DNA from: Desulfobulbaceae bacterium
GTDB taxonomy: Bacteria > Desulfobacterota > Desulfobulbia > Desulfobulbales > Desulfocapsaceae
Assembly (NCBI GenBank): GCA_008933635.1
Contig: WBUQ01000012.1
Span: 1-56,801, forward strand
DNA: 56,801 bases
Direction: 5' to 3'
The translations under genes were made by a program, and so were the position numbers. This document shows, one piece after another, positions 32,585 to 40,796 of this stretch. Under the pieces are notes generated by a model. It was not told the origin of the DNA. It made no database searches and worked only from the letters and a program-made list of their open reading frames with translations. Numbering within the stretch: position 1 is the stretch's first letter; every line of letters begins with the position of its first letter.

Positions 32585-33505
32585 TCAGAAAAATGACAGG
32601 CTGGTCCGGCTGCTGTTGACAGTAACTCCGGCGCCGATCGGCAGGGTCAGGTTGTCGGCCCGGTGTCCGATTGGCAGGCCGGCCCATACCGGGATGCGGG
32701 ACGATTCGCTCAGATCGAGCACCCTTTGCCAGATCCATTCCAGGGATGCGATGTCGCTACGGCCGTCCTTGCTGCCGGTTGAAAAATCGCCGAGAAGGAT
32801 GGCGGAAGCTTCGCTGAATTTACCGGCAAGGGCGAGCTGGGTCAGCATCCGGTCCAGCCGGTACAGGGGTTCGTTGACATCCTCAAGGACGATTACACAG
32901 CCTTTCCAGCTGAAATCATATGGCGTCCCCAGGAGAGTGCAGAGGCTGGTGAGGTTGCCGCCTGCCAGCATTCCGTCAACCGCCGGACCGCCCCTGAGGA
33001 CCTCCGTTCCGGGAAATGAGACGGTATTCCGCCAGGCCCCGGTCAGGCAGTGATAAAGCCGTTCGATGGCGGGGGATGTCGAATTCGCCAGGGTGTTCAG
33101 AACCGGACCATGAAGGCTGAGAAGCCCGGTGGCTGCCAACAGGTGATTCTGCAGGATGGTGATATCGGAAAAACCGACAAGCATCTTCGGTTGTTTTCGG
33201 ATCAGGTCAAGATCGATGCCGTTCAGCATCCTCAGGCAGCCATATCCTCCACGGAGGGCCAGAATGGCAGCGGATTCCCCGTCGGCGAAGGCGCGGTTCA
33301 GCTCTTCAGCCCGTTCGGCATCACTGGCAGCGAGAAAACCGTGTCCAGGCCAGAGCCGTTCCGGATATCTGACGACAAAACCCATCCTGGCAAGGACGGC
33401 AAGGCCGTCGCGGAAGCGATCGAGAGAGTTGAGCTGACCGCCGGGGGCGATAATCTGGATGGTGTCGCCACGTTTCAGGGGAGGAGGGGCGATCCGGTTC
33501 TTCAT
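32585..33505 (-). CDS. LD-carboxypeptidase (LdcA/MccF, peptidase family S66)
   Basis: Serine carboxypeptidase of 306 residues that removes the terminal D-Ala from murein tetrapeptides during cell-wall recycling. The opening PPPLKRGDTIQIIAPGGQLN, ALRGGYGCLRMLNGIDLDLI and KMLVGFSDITILQNHLL (nucleophile Ser in GFSDIT) fit family S66. The acid is in VLEDVNEPLYRLDRML and the catalytic His in GLPIGHRADNLTLPIG. No signal peptide is seen, as expected for the cytoplasmic recycling enzyme. Its ATG overlaps the coaX stop (ATGA), so the pair is coupled. MccF-type immunity proteins share this fold and cannot be excluded. Confidence 0.88.
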   Translation of the reverse strand: MKNRIAPPPLKRGDTIQIIAPGGQLNSLDRFRDGLAVLARMGFVVRYPERLWPGHGFLAASDAERAEELNRAFADGESAAILALRGGYGCLRMLNGIDLDLIRKQPKMLVGFSDITILQNHLLAATGLLSLHGPVLNTLANSTSPAIERLYHCLTGAWRNTVSFPGTEVLRGGPAVDGMLAGGNLTSLCTLLGTPYDFSWKGCVIVLEDVNEPLYRLDRMLTQLALAGKFSEASAILLGDFSTGSKDGRSDIASLEWIWQRVLDLSESSRIPVWAGLPIGHRADNLTLPIGAGVTVNSSRTSLSFF

Positions 33506-34299
33506 CGGCCGTTCTTCTTCCGGTAGATGAGCCGAAGCCCCTCGAGGGTGAGGTTGGGGGAGATTTCGCTGATGGAGGAGGCGTACGGGGAGATCAGCCT
33601 GGCCATGCCGCCGGTGGCGATCACCTTCGCCTTGCCTTCATCGCCGGTCATTTCCTGGCTTATGCCCCTGCTCAGGCCATCGATCATCGCGCCATAACCG
33701 TAGAGGATTCCGCTCTTCATCGCCTGGATGGTGTTGGTCCCGATGATTTTCTCCGACCTCTCGGCCACGTCGATATGCGGCAGTTTAGCGGTCTTTCTGG
33801 CAAGGGCCTCGAGTGAGATGCCGATGCCGGGAAAGATGATGCCGCCGATGTATTCGCAGCGGGAGGTTACGCAATCGAAGGTGATCGCGGTGCCGAAATC
33901 GATGACGATCAGGTCGGTTTCAAATTGTTCCCAGGCCGCGATACCGTTGACCAGACGGTCGGCGCCGACCTCGCCGGGATTGTCGGTCTGGATGGCGATG
34001 AGGTCGCCCACGGTTGCAGCCGAGACGATCAGCGGAGGGGTCTTGAGATTTGCGGCAAGATGCTCCCGGCAGCAGTTGGTCCAGGCGGTTTCCAGGGTCG
34101 GGACGACGCTGGCGATGGCTATGTCGGTTATACCGAGCTTGTCGATGCCGGCCATGGCGAAAAGGGCGCTGTAACTGATCGCGAGCTCATCAGCGGTCAT
34201 GTCCCGGTCCGACTTGAGGCGCCACTGACCGACAAGCTGGTCACCGTCGTAGAGTCCGGTGACGGTATGGGAATTGCCGATATCGATTACAAAGAGCAT
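33502..34299 (-). CDS. coaX: Type III pantothenate kinase
   Basis: First step of coenzyme A synthesis from pantothenate, by the CoaX class that is not inhibited by CoA. The 265 residues begin MLFVIDIGNSHTVTGLYDGD, with the phosphate-binding DIGNSHT; the GADRLVNGIAAWE segment, LIVIDFGTAITFDCVTSRCE and GGIIFPGIGISLEALARKTA follow, and VIATGGMARLI closes the fold. It stands divergent from cutA across 173 bases. With panC in the same window, two consecutive CoA-pathway steps are represented, though they lie 31 kb apart. Confidence 0.95.
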   Translation of the reverse strand: MLFVIDIGNSHTVTGLYDGDQLVGQWRLKSDRDMTADELAISYSALFAMAGIDKLGITDIAIASVVPTLETAWTNCCREHLAANLKTPPLIVSAATVGDLIAIQTDNPGEVGADRLVNGIAAWEQFETDLIVIDFGTAITFDCVTSRCEYIGGIIFPGIGISLEALARKTAKLPHIDVAERSEKIIGTNTIQAMKSGILYGYGAMIDGLSRGISQEMTGDEGKAKVIATGGMARLISPYASSISEISPNLTLEGLRLIYRKKNGR

Positions 34300-34330
34300 G
34301 GAGATGTAAGCCTTTGAGAAGTAAATAGGT

Positions 34331-34360
34331 TTGTCATTTCAATAAGGTTCCTGTTAAAAT
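34331..34360 (+). promoter_or_regulatory. Candidate promoter of cutA
   Basis: TTGTCA (34331-34336), an 18-base spacer and TAAAAT (34355-34360) form a plausible promoter 113 bases upstream of the chosen cutA ATG. It lies in the divergent gap with coaX. Confidence 0.5.
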
Positions 34361-34472
34361 AGACGATGCGGGGAAAAAATGAAAGACCTGGCGGGAGCCG
34401 GGTGGAAAAAGTCGTGGCCCATCAAGGCGGGGGCCACTTGGTGCCATGTTCAGCCGAATGACAGGGACTGCG

Positions 34473-34793
34473 ATGCAGCAAGCTATAGTAATCACTACCA
34501 CATTAGAAAAGATTCAGGATGCCGAGAGCCTGGCCCGGCTCCTGCTGGAACAGCGCCTGGTGGCCTGCGCCCATGTCACAGCGCAAAGCAAAAGCCTGTA
34601 TTGGTGGCAGGGAGCCATCTGCGAGGCCTTGGAATACGAACTGCGCATGAAAAGTTCGCTGGAATTGTTTCCTGAAATCGAGGCACGGATCAAAGCCGAG
34701 CATCCCTACCAGACACCGGAGATCGTTGCCACCCCCATCGTTGCCGGCAGCCAGGACTACCTGCACTGGATGGAGGCCGAACTGCGGAAATGA
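34473..34793 (+). CDS. cutA: CutA-type divalent cation tolerance protein
   Basis: Small trimeric cytoplasmic protein linked to copper and other divalent-cation tolerance. The 106 residues read AIVITTTLEKIQDAESLARL, RLVACAHV with the conserved Cys region, YWWQGAICEALEYELRMKSS, and AEHPYQTPEIVATPIVAGSQ, the family core. I start it at the ATG at 34473 (AGGGA five bases ahead); in-frame ATGs at 34446 and 34458 are less likely. Its stop overlaps the next ATG by 4 bases (ATGA). Confidence 0.93.
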   Translation: MQQAIVITTTLEKIQDAESLARLLLEQRLVACAHVTAQSKSLYWWQGAICEALEYELRMKSSLELFPEIEARIKAEHPYQTPEIVATPIVAGSQDYLHWMEAELRK

Positions 34794-35002
34794 GCGACGA
34801 GAGAGGTTCGCGCCCAGGCGGCTATCGACGGCGCAAGATCGGTGAGTTCCAATGTCATTGCTGCAGGGAAAAGAAGCCGTTTTGCTGGAGTTGTCCCTGC
34901 GGCTTCCAGATCTGCGACGACTGTTTCAGGGAAAACAGATGGGGGATCAGCAACGGTCCGACCTGGATCTGTCCCGACTGTGAGCGCATCCGGATGATGT
35001 AA
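34790..35002 (+). CDS. Cys-rich zinc-ribbon miniprotein coupled to cutA
   Basis: A 70-residue basic protein with ten cysteines, for example FQCHCCREKKPFCWSCPCGF, CDDCF and CPDCERIRMM, which could form two zinc or metal sites. I do not recognise the family. Its ATG overlaps the cutA stop. The link to a metal-tolerance protein suggests metal handling, but this rests on context alone. Confidence 0.7.
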   Translation: MSDERGSRPGGYRRRKIGEFQCHCCREKKPFCWSCPCGFQICDDCFRENRWGISNGPTWICPDCERIRMM

Positions 35003-35119
35003 ACCTGCCTGACCGCCATTTTATTGGCCATGAATATCATAAAAACACCGTATTACAATATCTTAATTCCATTCTGCTATACATCGAATGACGTCGTCTG
35101 GGCGTGATTTTTATCGCGG

Positions 35120-35148
35120 TTGCCAAACCGGCTGAAATGCAATAGTAT
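35120..35148 (+). promoter_or_regulatory. Promoter of the topoisomerase operon
   Basis: TTGCCA (35120-35125), a 17-base spacer and TAGTAT (35143-35148) lie 41 bases before the parE ATG, within the 187-base gap after the Cys-rich gene. I see no other gene or structure in that gap. Confidence 0.5.
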
Positions 35149-35189
35149 GGCTTGCACATCGCAACCACGTCCTCTGCTCACAGCCGATC

Positions 35190-37016
35190 ATGAACATATC
35201 TTCCCATAATTACGACGAAAGTAAGATTAAAACGCTGAGCTCGCTGGAACATATCCGCAAGCGTCCGGGAATGTATATCGGTCGGCTCGGCGACGGCTCC
35301 AATCAGGATGATGGGATCTACATACTGCTCAAGGAGATCGTCGACAACGCCGTCGACGAATTCATCATGGGCTTCGGCAAGCGGGTCAATATCACCATCG
35401 GCGAAAGCGGACTGGTGAAGGTCCGAGATTTCGGCCGGGGCATCCCTCTGGGCAAACTCGTCGATTGCGTTTCGACCATCAATACCGGCGCCAAGTACAA
35501 TACCGATGTCTTCCAGTTCTCGGTAGGCCTGAATGGCGTCGGGACCAAGGCCGTCAATGCCCTTTCCGAACATTTCCAGGTCACCGCCTACCGTGACGGC
35601 CAGTATGCTTCTGCCTGCTTCGCCCGCGGCATCCTCTTGAAGCAGGGCGAGGGGGAAACGACCGAGAAGAACGGCACCCTGATCGAATTCCAGCCTGACA
35701 GGGAAATATTTCCAGATTTTTCCTTCGACACAGCCTTCATCGACAAGCGGATGTGGCGTTATGCCTATCTCAATGCCGGACTGAAACTGTATGTCGACAA
35801 AAATCTGTATTACTCCGCCAACGGCCTGCTCGATCTGCTGCAGAAGGAACTGGCGGAAGAGAACCTCTACACCCCGATATACTACAAGGACGAGACCCTC
35901 GAGTTCGCCTTTTCCCATACCGATTCCTACAGCGATAACTATTTCACCTTCGTCAACGGCACCTACACCAGCGAGGGGGGGACGCATCTCTCCGCCTTCC
36001 GTGAGGGCGTCTTGAAGGGGGTCAACGAGTACGCCAAAAAGGTCTTCGTCAATACCGACGTCCGGGACGGTATCGTCGGCACCCTTGCCATCAAGGTCAA
36101 GGAACCGGTCTTCGAGTCGCAGACCAAGAACAAGCTGGGCAACACCGAGGTCCGCTCGTGGATCGTCGCCAAGGTCAAGGATGCGGTCTGCAGCTCGCTG
36201 TACAAGGATACCGAGGCGGCGGAGATACTCCTCGACAAGATTCACCGCAACGAGAAGGTCCGCAAGGAGCTGCAGAGTGTCAGGCAGGAGGCCAGAGCCA
36301 AGGCCAAGAAAGTGGCGCTGAAGATCCCGCAGCTCAAGGATTGCAAACACCACCCGGCCAAGGGCAAGCCATCGCCGGAAGGCCGGCGGAACATGCTGTT
36401 CATCACCGAGGGGCAGTCTGCCTCGGGCTCGATCGTCTCAGCCCGGGATCCGATGGTTCAGGCCGTTTTCTCCCTCCGTGGCAAGCCGATGAACGTCCTC
36501 GGCCAGAAGATGGCGCTGCTCTACAAAAACGAGGAGATGTATTCGCTGATGCGGGCCCTCGATATCGAAGAATCGATTGCCAATCTCCGCTACGATCAGG
36601 TCATTCTGGCGACCGACGCCGATGTCGACGGTCTGCATATCCGCAACCTGCTGCTGACCTTTTTCCTCCATTATTTCGAGCCGCTGGTCAAGCTGGGCTA
36701 CGTCTATATCCTGGAGACTCCGATCTTCAGGGTGCGCAACCAGCAGCAGACAGTGTACTGCTATTCTGAAAAGGAGAAAAACGAGGCCACCAGAGTGCTG
36801 CGGGGGCAGGGGAGCAGGCAGATGGCGGTAGAGACCACCAGATTCAAGGGCCTGGGGGAGATTTCACCGAAAGAATTCAAGCAGTTCATCGGTCCGGATA
36901 TCCGCCTGAGAAACGTCACTCTTGACTCCATCAGCGAGGTCAACAAGGTGCTGGCGTTTTATATGGGAAAAAATACCCCGGACAGGAAACAGTATATCAT
37001 GGATAACCTGGTCTGA
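35190..37016 (+). CDS. parE: DNA topoisomerase IV subunit B (compact type IIA, GyrB-like)
   Basis: ATPase subunit of a type IIA topoisomerase that, with the next gene, decatenates or relaxes DNA. The 608 residues show the GHKL ATPase region HIRKRPGMYIGRLGDGSN, LLKEIVDNAVDEFIMGFGK, VRDFGRGIPLGKLVDCVSTI and SVGLNGVGTKAVNALS. The transducer is followed by the TOPRIM motifs LFITEGQSASGSIVSARDP (near 404) and ILATDADVDGLHIRNLLLTF (near 474). It is shorter than gyrase B and lacks its large insert, so I call it ParE-like. parC follows after 68 bases. Confidence 0.88.
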   Translation: MNISSHNYDESKIKTLSSLEHIRKRPGMYIGRLGDGSNQDDGIYILLKEIVDNAVDEFIMGFGKRVNITIGESGLVKVRDFGRGIPLGKLVDCVSTINTGAKYNTDVFQFSVGLNGVGTKAVNALSEHFQVTAYRDGQYASACFARGILLKQGEGETTEKNGTLIEFQPDREIFPDFSFDTAFIDKRMWRYAYLNAGLKLYVDKNLYYSANGLLDLLQKELAEENLYTPIYYKDETLEFAFSHTDSYSDNYFTFVNGTYTSEGGTHLSAFREGVLKGVNEYAKKVFVNTDVRDGIVGTLAIKVKEPVFESQTKNKLGNTEVRSWIVAKVKDAVCSSLYKDTEAAEILLDKIHRNEKVRKELQSVRQEARAKAKKVALKIPQLKDCKHHPAKGKPSPEGRRNMLFITEGQSASGSIVSARDPMVQAVFSLRGKPMNVLGQKMALLYKNEEMYSLMRALDIEESIANLRYDQVILATDADVDGLHIRNLLLTFFLHYFEPLVKLGYVYILETPIFRVRNQQQTVYCYSEKEKNEATRVLRGQGSRQMAVETTRFKGLGEISPKEFKQFIGPDIRLRNVTLDSISEVNKVLAFYMGKNTPDRKQYIMDNLV

Positions 37017-37084
37017 TCGGGGTATCCCTCTGGGGCCTCTATTCAGCATGAGGTCCCACGTCCACTCGGAACGCATACGCAATC

Positions 37085-39142
37085 ATGGAATTCAGTCCCG
37101 GAAAACTGCAGAAGCTCTTTGAGTACAATTTTCTTGAGTACACGTCGTATGTCATCAGGGAAAGGGCGATACCTTCGATCGAGGACGGACTGAAGCCGGT
37201 TCAGCGCCGCATTCTCCAGACTCTGATCAATATGGAAGACGGTCGTTTCCACAAGGTCGCCAATGTCGTCGGCGAGACGATGAAGCTGCATCCGCACGGC
37301 GACGCCTCAATTTTTGCCGCCCTCGTCAACCTCGCGAACAAGGGCTATCTCATCGATCGGCAGGGTAATTTCGGTAATATTTATACCGGTGACCAGGCCT
37401 CGGCCGCCCGCTATATCGAGTGCAGATTATCGCCTCTGGCCAAGGAGGTCCTGTTCAACAAGGATCTGACAGAGTATATCGATTCCTATGATGGACGAAC
37501 GGTCGAGCCGGTTTCTCTGCCTGCAAAAATCCCGCTCCTGTTGCTCCAGGGTTCAGATGGTATCGCTGTCGGCATGGCCACCAAGATCCTGCCTCATAAT
37601 TTCTGTGAGCTGCTGGAGGCGCAGAAGAACATACTCAGAAATCAGGATGTTGTGTTGTATCCCGATTTTCAGCAGAAAGGCTATGTCGATGTAACCGATT
37701 ACGAGGATGGCAATGGCAGGGTCCGGTGCCGTGCCCGGATCGAAGAGGTCAATGAGAAAACCATCGTTATCAGGGATATCCCGTTCTCCACGACCACCCA
37801 GTCGCTGACTGAATCGATCGAAAGGGCAGCAAAGGCAGGCAAGATCAAGATCGTCTCGATTAATGACTATACCGCCGAAGATGTCGAGATAGAGATCAAA
37901 CTGGCACGAGGGGTTTACGCCCGGGACACCATCAAGGCGCTGTATGCCTTCACGGACTGCGAAATAACAATATCGCCGAATCTGACGCTCATTCGAGGAA
38001 ATAATCCAGAAACCTCGACTGTCAGCGATGTACTGCGATACAATACGGAGAAACTGCAGGCCGACTTGACCAGGGAACTGGAGATAAACCTGGGGCGGCT
38101 GCGGGAGAAATTGCACGCACGTCTTCTCGAGCAGATCTTCATTGAAGAGCGGTTGTATAAGAATATCGAAGAAGAGACCAGTTATGCAGCGGTTGTGAGG
38201 AGTGTTGAAACTTCTCTGGTGCCTTTTACCGGTGAACTTGTCAGGGCTGTAACCAAGGAGGATATCGAAAAGCTGCTGGAAATCAGGATTAAACGTATCT
38301 CCCGTTACGATATCAACAAGCAACAGAAGGAAATTCGTGATATCCGCAAGGAAATTGCCTCAATCGAGAAAAGCCTCAAAGACATGGTTGCCTATACCAT
38401 CTCCTATCTCGATGCATTACTTGAAAAATATGGCCATCTCTATCCGCGTCAGACGCAAATCAAGGAATTTTCCGAGGTGAGTGTCCGCAAGGTTGCGCCG
38501 ACCAATCTACTCGTCAGCTACAATCGGGAATCCGGTTTTCTCGGTCATCAGATCAAGGATGAGGGAGACAACCAGGAGCAGAGTGTCGCCTGCTCTGAAT
38601 ATGACCGGCTGCTGCTGCTGTTCAATAACGGCATCTACAAGGTCGTACCGGTGGCGGACAAGCTCTTTGTCGGCCATGAACTCGAGTGGTTCGGCAAAAT
38701 TGAAAAGGATATAATATTTAATGTAATTTATAGAGATGGCCAGGAAAACATCGTTTATGCTAAAAGATTCAAAACTCCGAGCTTTATCCTGGAAAAGGAG
38801 TACCGCCTCTTCGCTGAACACAAGCGATCGAAAATCCTGCTGCTGTCCTTCGGTGAGGGGAAGAGCGCCCGCGTCAGCCTGATGCCCTCGACGCGAGCAA
38901 AGAGTAACATTCTCGACATCTTTTTTGATGATTTTCTGGTGAAGAACCCGCTTGCCAAGGGTAAAAGAGTGTCAAACAGGATAGTCCGCAAGGTAGTCGA
39001 AGGGGCGCCTGACCAGCGAATACCGGAAGAAGCCAGGATGATGCCCACCCTCCCCGGGTTTTCACCGGAGAAAGAAAGTGACAATGACGGTTTGGACGCA
39101 GACGAACGGCACTCCGAAAACGATCGTGACGATCTTGATTGA
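37085..39142 (+). CDS. parC: DNA topoisomerase IV subunit A (compact, GyrA-like)
   Basis: DNA breakage-reunion subunit, 685 residues. The N-terminal core reads YTSYVIRERAIPSIEDGLKP, VQRRILQTLINMEDGRFHKV, VVGETMKLHPHGDASIFAAL, then GDQASAARYIECRLSPLAKE with the catalytic tyrosine at residue 110, and LLLLQGSDGIAVGMATKILP. A coiled-coil tower follows. The C-terminal domain has only weak blade-like repeats and I find no GyrA box, which argues for topoisomerase IV-type activity rather than supercoiling. The acidic tail (DNDGLDADERHSENDRDDLD) is unusual. It converges with miaB across 26 bases without a clear terminator. Confidence 0.87.
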   Translation: MEFSPGKLQKLFEYNFLEYTSYVIRERAIPSIEDGLKPVQRRILQTLINMEDGRFHKVANVVGETMKLHPHGDASIFAALVNLANKGYLIDRQGNFGNIYTGDQASAARYIECRLSPLAKEVLFNKDLTEYIDSYDGRTVEPVSLPAKIPLLLLQGSDGIAVGMATKILPHNFCELLEAQKNILRNQDVVLYPDFQQKGYVDVTDYEDGNGRVRCRARIEEVNEKTIVIRDIPFSTTTQSLTESIERAAKAGKIKIVSINDYTAEDVEIEIKLARGVYARDTIKALYAFTDCEITISPNLTLIRGNNPETSTVSDVLRYNTEKLQADLTRELEINLGRLREKLHARLLEQIFIEERLYKNIEEETSYAAVVRSVETSLVPFTGELVRAVTKEDIEKLLEIRIKRISRYDINKQQKEIRDIRKEIASIEKSLKDMVAYTISYLDALLEKYGHLYPRQTQIKEFSEVSVRKVAPTNLLVSYNRESGFLGHQIKDEGDNQEQSVACSEYDRLLLLFNNGIYKVVPVADKLFVGHELEWFGKIEKDIIFNVIYRDGQENIVYAKRFKTPSFILEKEYRLFAEHKRSKILLLSFGEGKSARVSLMPSTRAKSNILDIFFDDFLVKNPLAKGKRVSNRIVRKVVEGAPDQRIPEEARMMPTLPGFSPEKESDNDGLDADERHSENDRDDLD

Positions 39143-39168
39143 GGCAGAAGCGTTCTTGACGAATAATA

Positions 39169-40554
39169 TCACAAAAACAAATTCTTAATGACTCGCAGTT
39201 CTCCCTGTGGGTGAAGTTTTCCCTTGAGAGAGTGCTGTCCGGCGTGGATGATCTTTACAACCGCAAACTCGCCGGGCCGGAGTTCTGTCCTCCCCTCCAC
39301 GTGCACGATGTGATTTGTTCCTGTTCTTCCCTGGAAGCCATTGTCGTCTGCACTTTCCACCATCAGTTCCTGCAATGTGTCTACATAGGCCCTGTTTCTC
39401 TCGAGACTTATCTCATCCTGTCTCTTTTGGTACAAAGCGAGTCGTTCTGTTTTGACCTTTTCGGGAATTTTACCGCTGAAACCAGCCGATCGAACACCTG
39501 GGCGGTCTGAGTATTTGAAGGAAAAAGAACCATGGAATCGAGCTCTCTCCAGAAGATCCATGGTCAAGGCGAAATCGGCATCAGTCTCTCCGGGGAAGCC
39601 AATGATCATGTCGGTTGTCAGCGCGAGATCAGGCCTGATTTGCCATAATTTTTCAACTCTCTCAAGATATCTGGCCACCGTATATTTCCTGTTCATCCTC
39701 TGTAGGATCGCATCAGAACCTGATTGCACCGGCAGATGAAATTGGGGGCAAAGGATTTTGATATCGCCAAAACAGGAGATGAGCTCATCCGAGAGATCTT
39801 TGGGATGGGAGGTCGTAAAGCGCAATCGCCGCAGTCCCTGGATAGCAGCAATGCGGTGCAGCAGTTGGGGGAAGGAGCAGGGCAGGGGAGTGTCTTGCGA
39901 CTGCATTCCATATGAATTGACATTCTGGCCCAGCAGGGTGATTTCCTTTATTCCCTGATCCGCGAGGACTCGAATTTCTTCTATTATGTCTTCGGGATTT
40001 CGTGAAATCTCACGACCACGGGTGTATGGCACAACGCAGTACGCGCAATAATTATCGCATCCCTGCATAATGGTGACGAAACGCTTGAACGAGCGGGTAG
40101 GGTATTTCTCTTTTGCAGGGGTTGGGTGCGCTTGAGGGAGAAATGCCGGAATGCGGAAGTCACGGGACATGTCGGTGGCGACGACCGGCTTTCCTGTGGC
40201 ATTGACCTTGTCTATTAAGTAATCGATTTCATATATGTTTTGTGTTCCCATGACCACATCGACATGTGGCATGCGCTGGAGCAGGCGTTCTCCCTCCTGT
40301 TGGGCTACGCAGCCAGCTACACAGATCTTCATGTCCGGCTTCCGCTCCTTGCATTTTCGCAATGCACCGAGCAGGCTCATCACTTTTTGTTCAGCCTTGG
40401 CTCGTATCGTGCACGTATTGAGGATGACCAAGTCTGCGGAGTCCATATCCCCATTTTCATGATACCCATGATCCAGAAGTACCTGACTGAGTATCTCGGA
40501 ATCACGTTCGTTCATCTGGCATCCGAATGTCTTTATGAAAACGTTTTTCAACAT
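39169..40554 (-). CDS. miaB: tRNA-2-methylthio-N6-dimethylallyladenosine synthase
   Basis: Radical SAM methylthiotransferase that adds the 2-methylthio group to i6A37 of tRNA. The 461 residues begin FIKTFGCQMNERDSE with the first cluster Cys; ILNTCTIRAKAEQKV and VAGCVAQQEGERLL carry the other two. The radical SAM cluster is in IMQGCDNYCAYCVVPYTRGR (C-x3-C-x2-C, near residue 165), GQNVNSYG follows, and the C-terminal TRAM domain has VEGRTELRPGEFAVVKI. It belongs to a long minus-strand run that also carries miaA, which makes its substrate. Confidence 0.96.
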   Translation of the reverse strand: MLKNVFIKTFGCQMNERDSEILSQVLLDHGYHENGDMDSADLVILNTCTIRAKAEQKVMSLLGALRKCKERKPDMKICVAGCVAQQEGERLLQRMPHVDVVMGTQNIYEIDYLIDKVNATGKPVVATDMSRDFRIPAFLPQAHPTPAKEKYPTRSFKRFVTIMQGCDNYCAYCVVPYTRGREISRNPEDIIEEIRVLADQGIKEITLLGQNVNSYGMQSQDTPLPCSFPQLLHRIAAIQGLRRLRFTTSHPKDLSDELISCFGDIKILCPQFHLPVQSGSDAILQRMNRKYTVARYLERVEKLWQIRPDLALTTDMIIGFPGETDADFALTMDLLERARFHGSFSFKYSDRPGVRSAGFSGKIPEKVKTERLALYQKRQDEISLERNRAYVDTLQELMVESADDNGFQGRTGTNHIVHVEGRTELRPGEFAVVKIIHAGQHSLKGKLHPQGELRVIKNLFL

Positions 40555-40579
40555 AAATATTAGTATATAAATAAAATAA

Positions 40580-40786
40580 TTAATCTTTTTTCAAGCATGT
40601 GGCAAGATCGGACAAGAGTTCAAAGAGTTCTTTTTCGTAGCCGCAGGGGTATTTCAAGATGACGACTCCGAATTTGTCGGTCTGATTCGAGAGAATGCCG
40701 ATGTTGTCATATCCTTCGAGTATGTTTTTCAGGATGTGATATTTATCATCGGCAATACGGAGATATAGGCGTTGGAGTTGATGCAT
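40580..40786 (-). CDS. Short conserved protein between purB and miaB (DUF4911-like)
   Basis: A 68-residue protein (MHQLQRLYLRIADDKYHILK, ending LSDLATCLKKD) that looks like the short DUF4911 proteins found beside miaB in some deltaproteobacteria; I judge this from size and setting. No motif or membrane segment is seen. I start it at the ATG at 40786, 10 bases after the purB stop; a longer frame to 40828 overlaps purB. No good ribosome binding site precedes either start. Confidence 0.6.
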   Translation of the reverse strand: MHQLQRLYLRIADDKYHILKNILEGYDNIGILSNQTDKFGVVILKYPCGYEKELFELLSDLATCLKKD

Positions 40787-40796
40787 CGACGTATAT

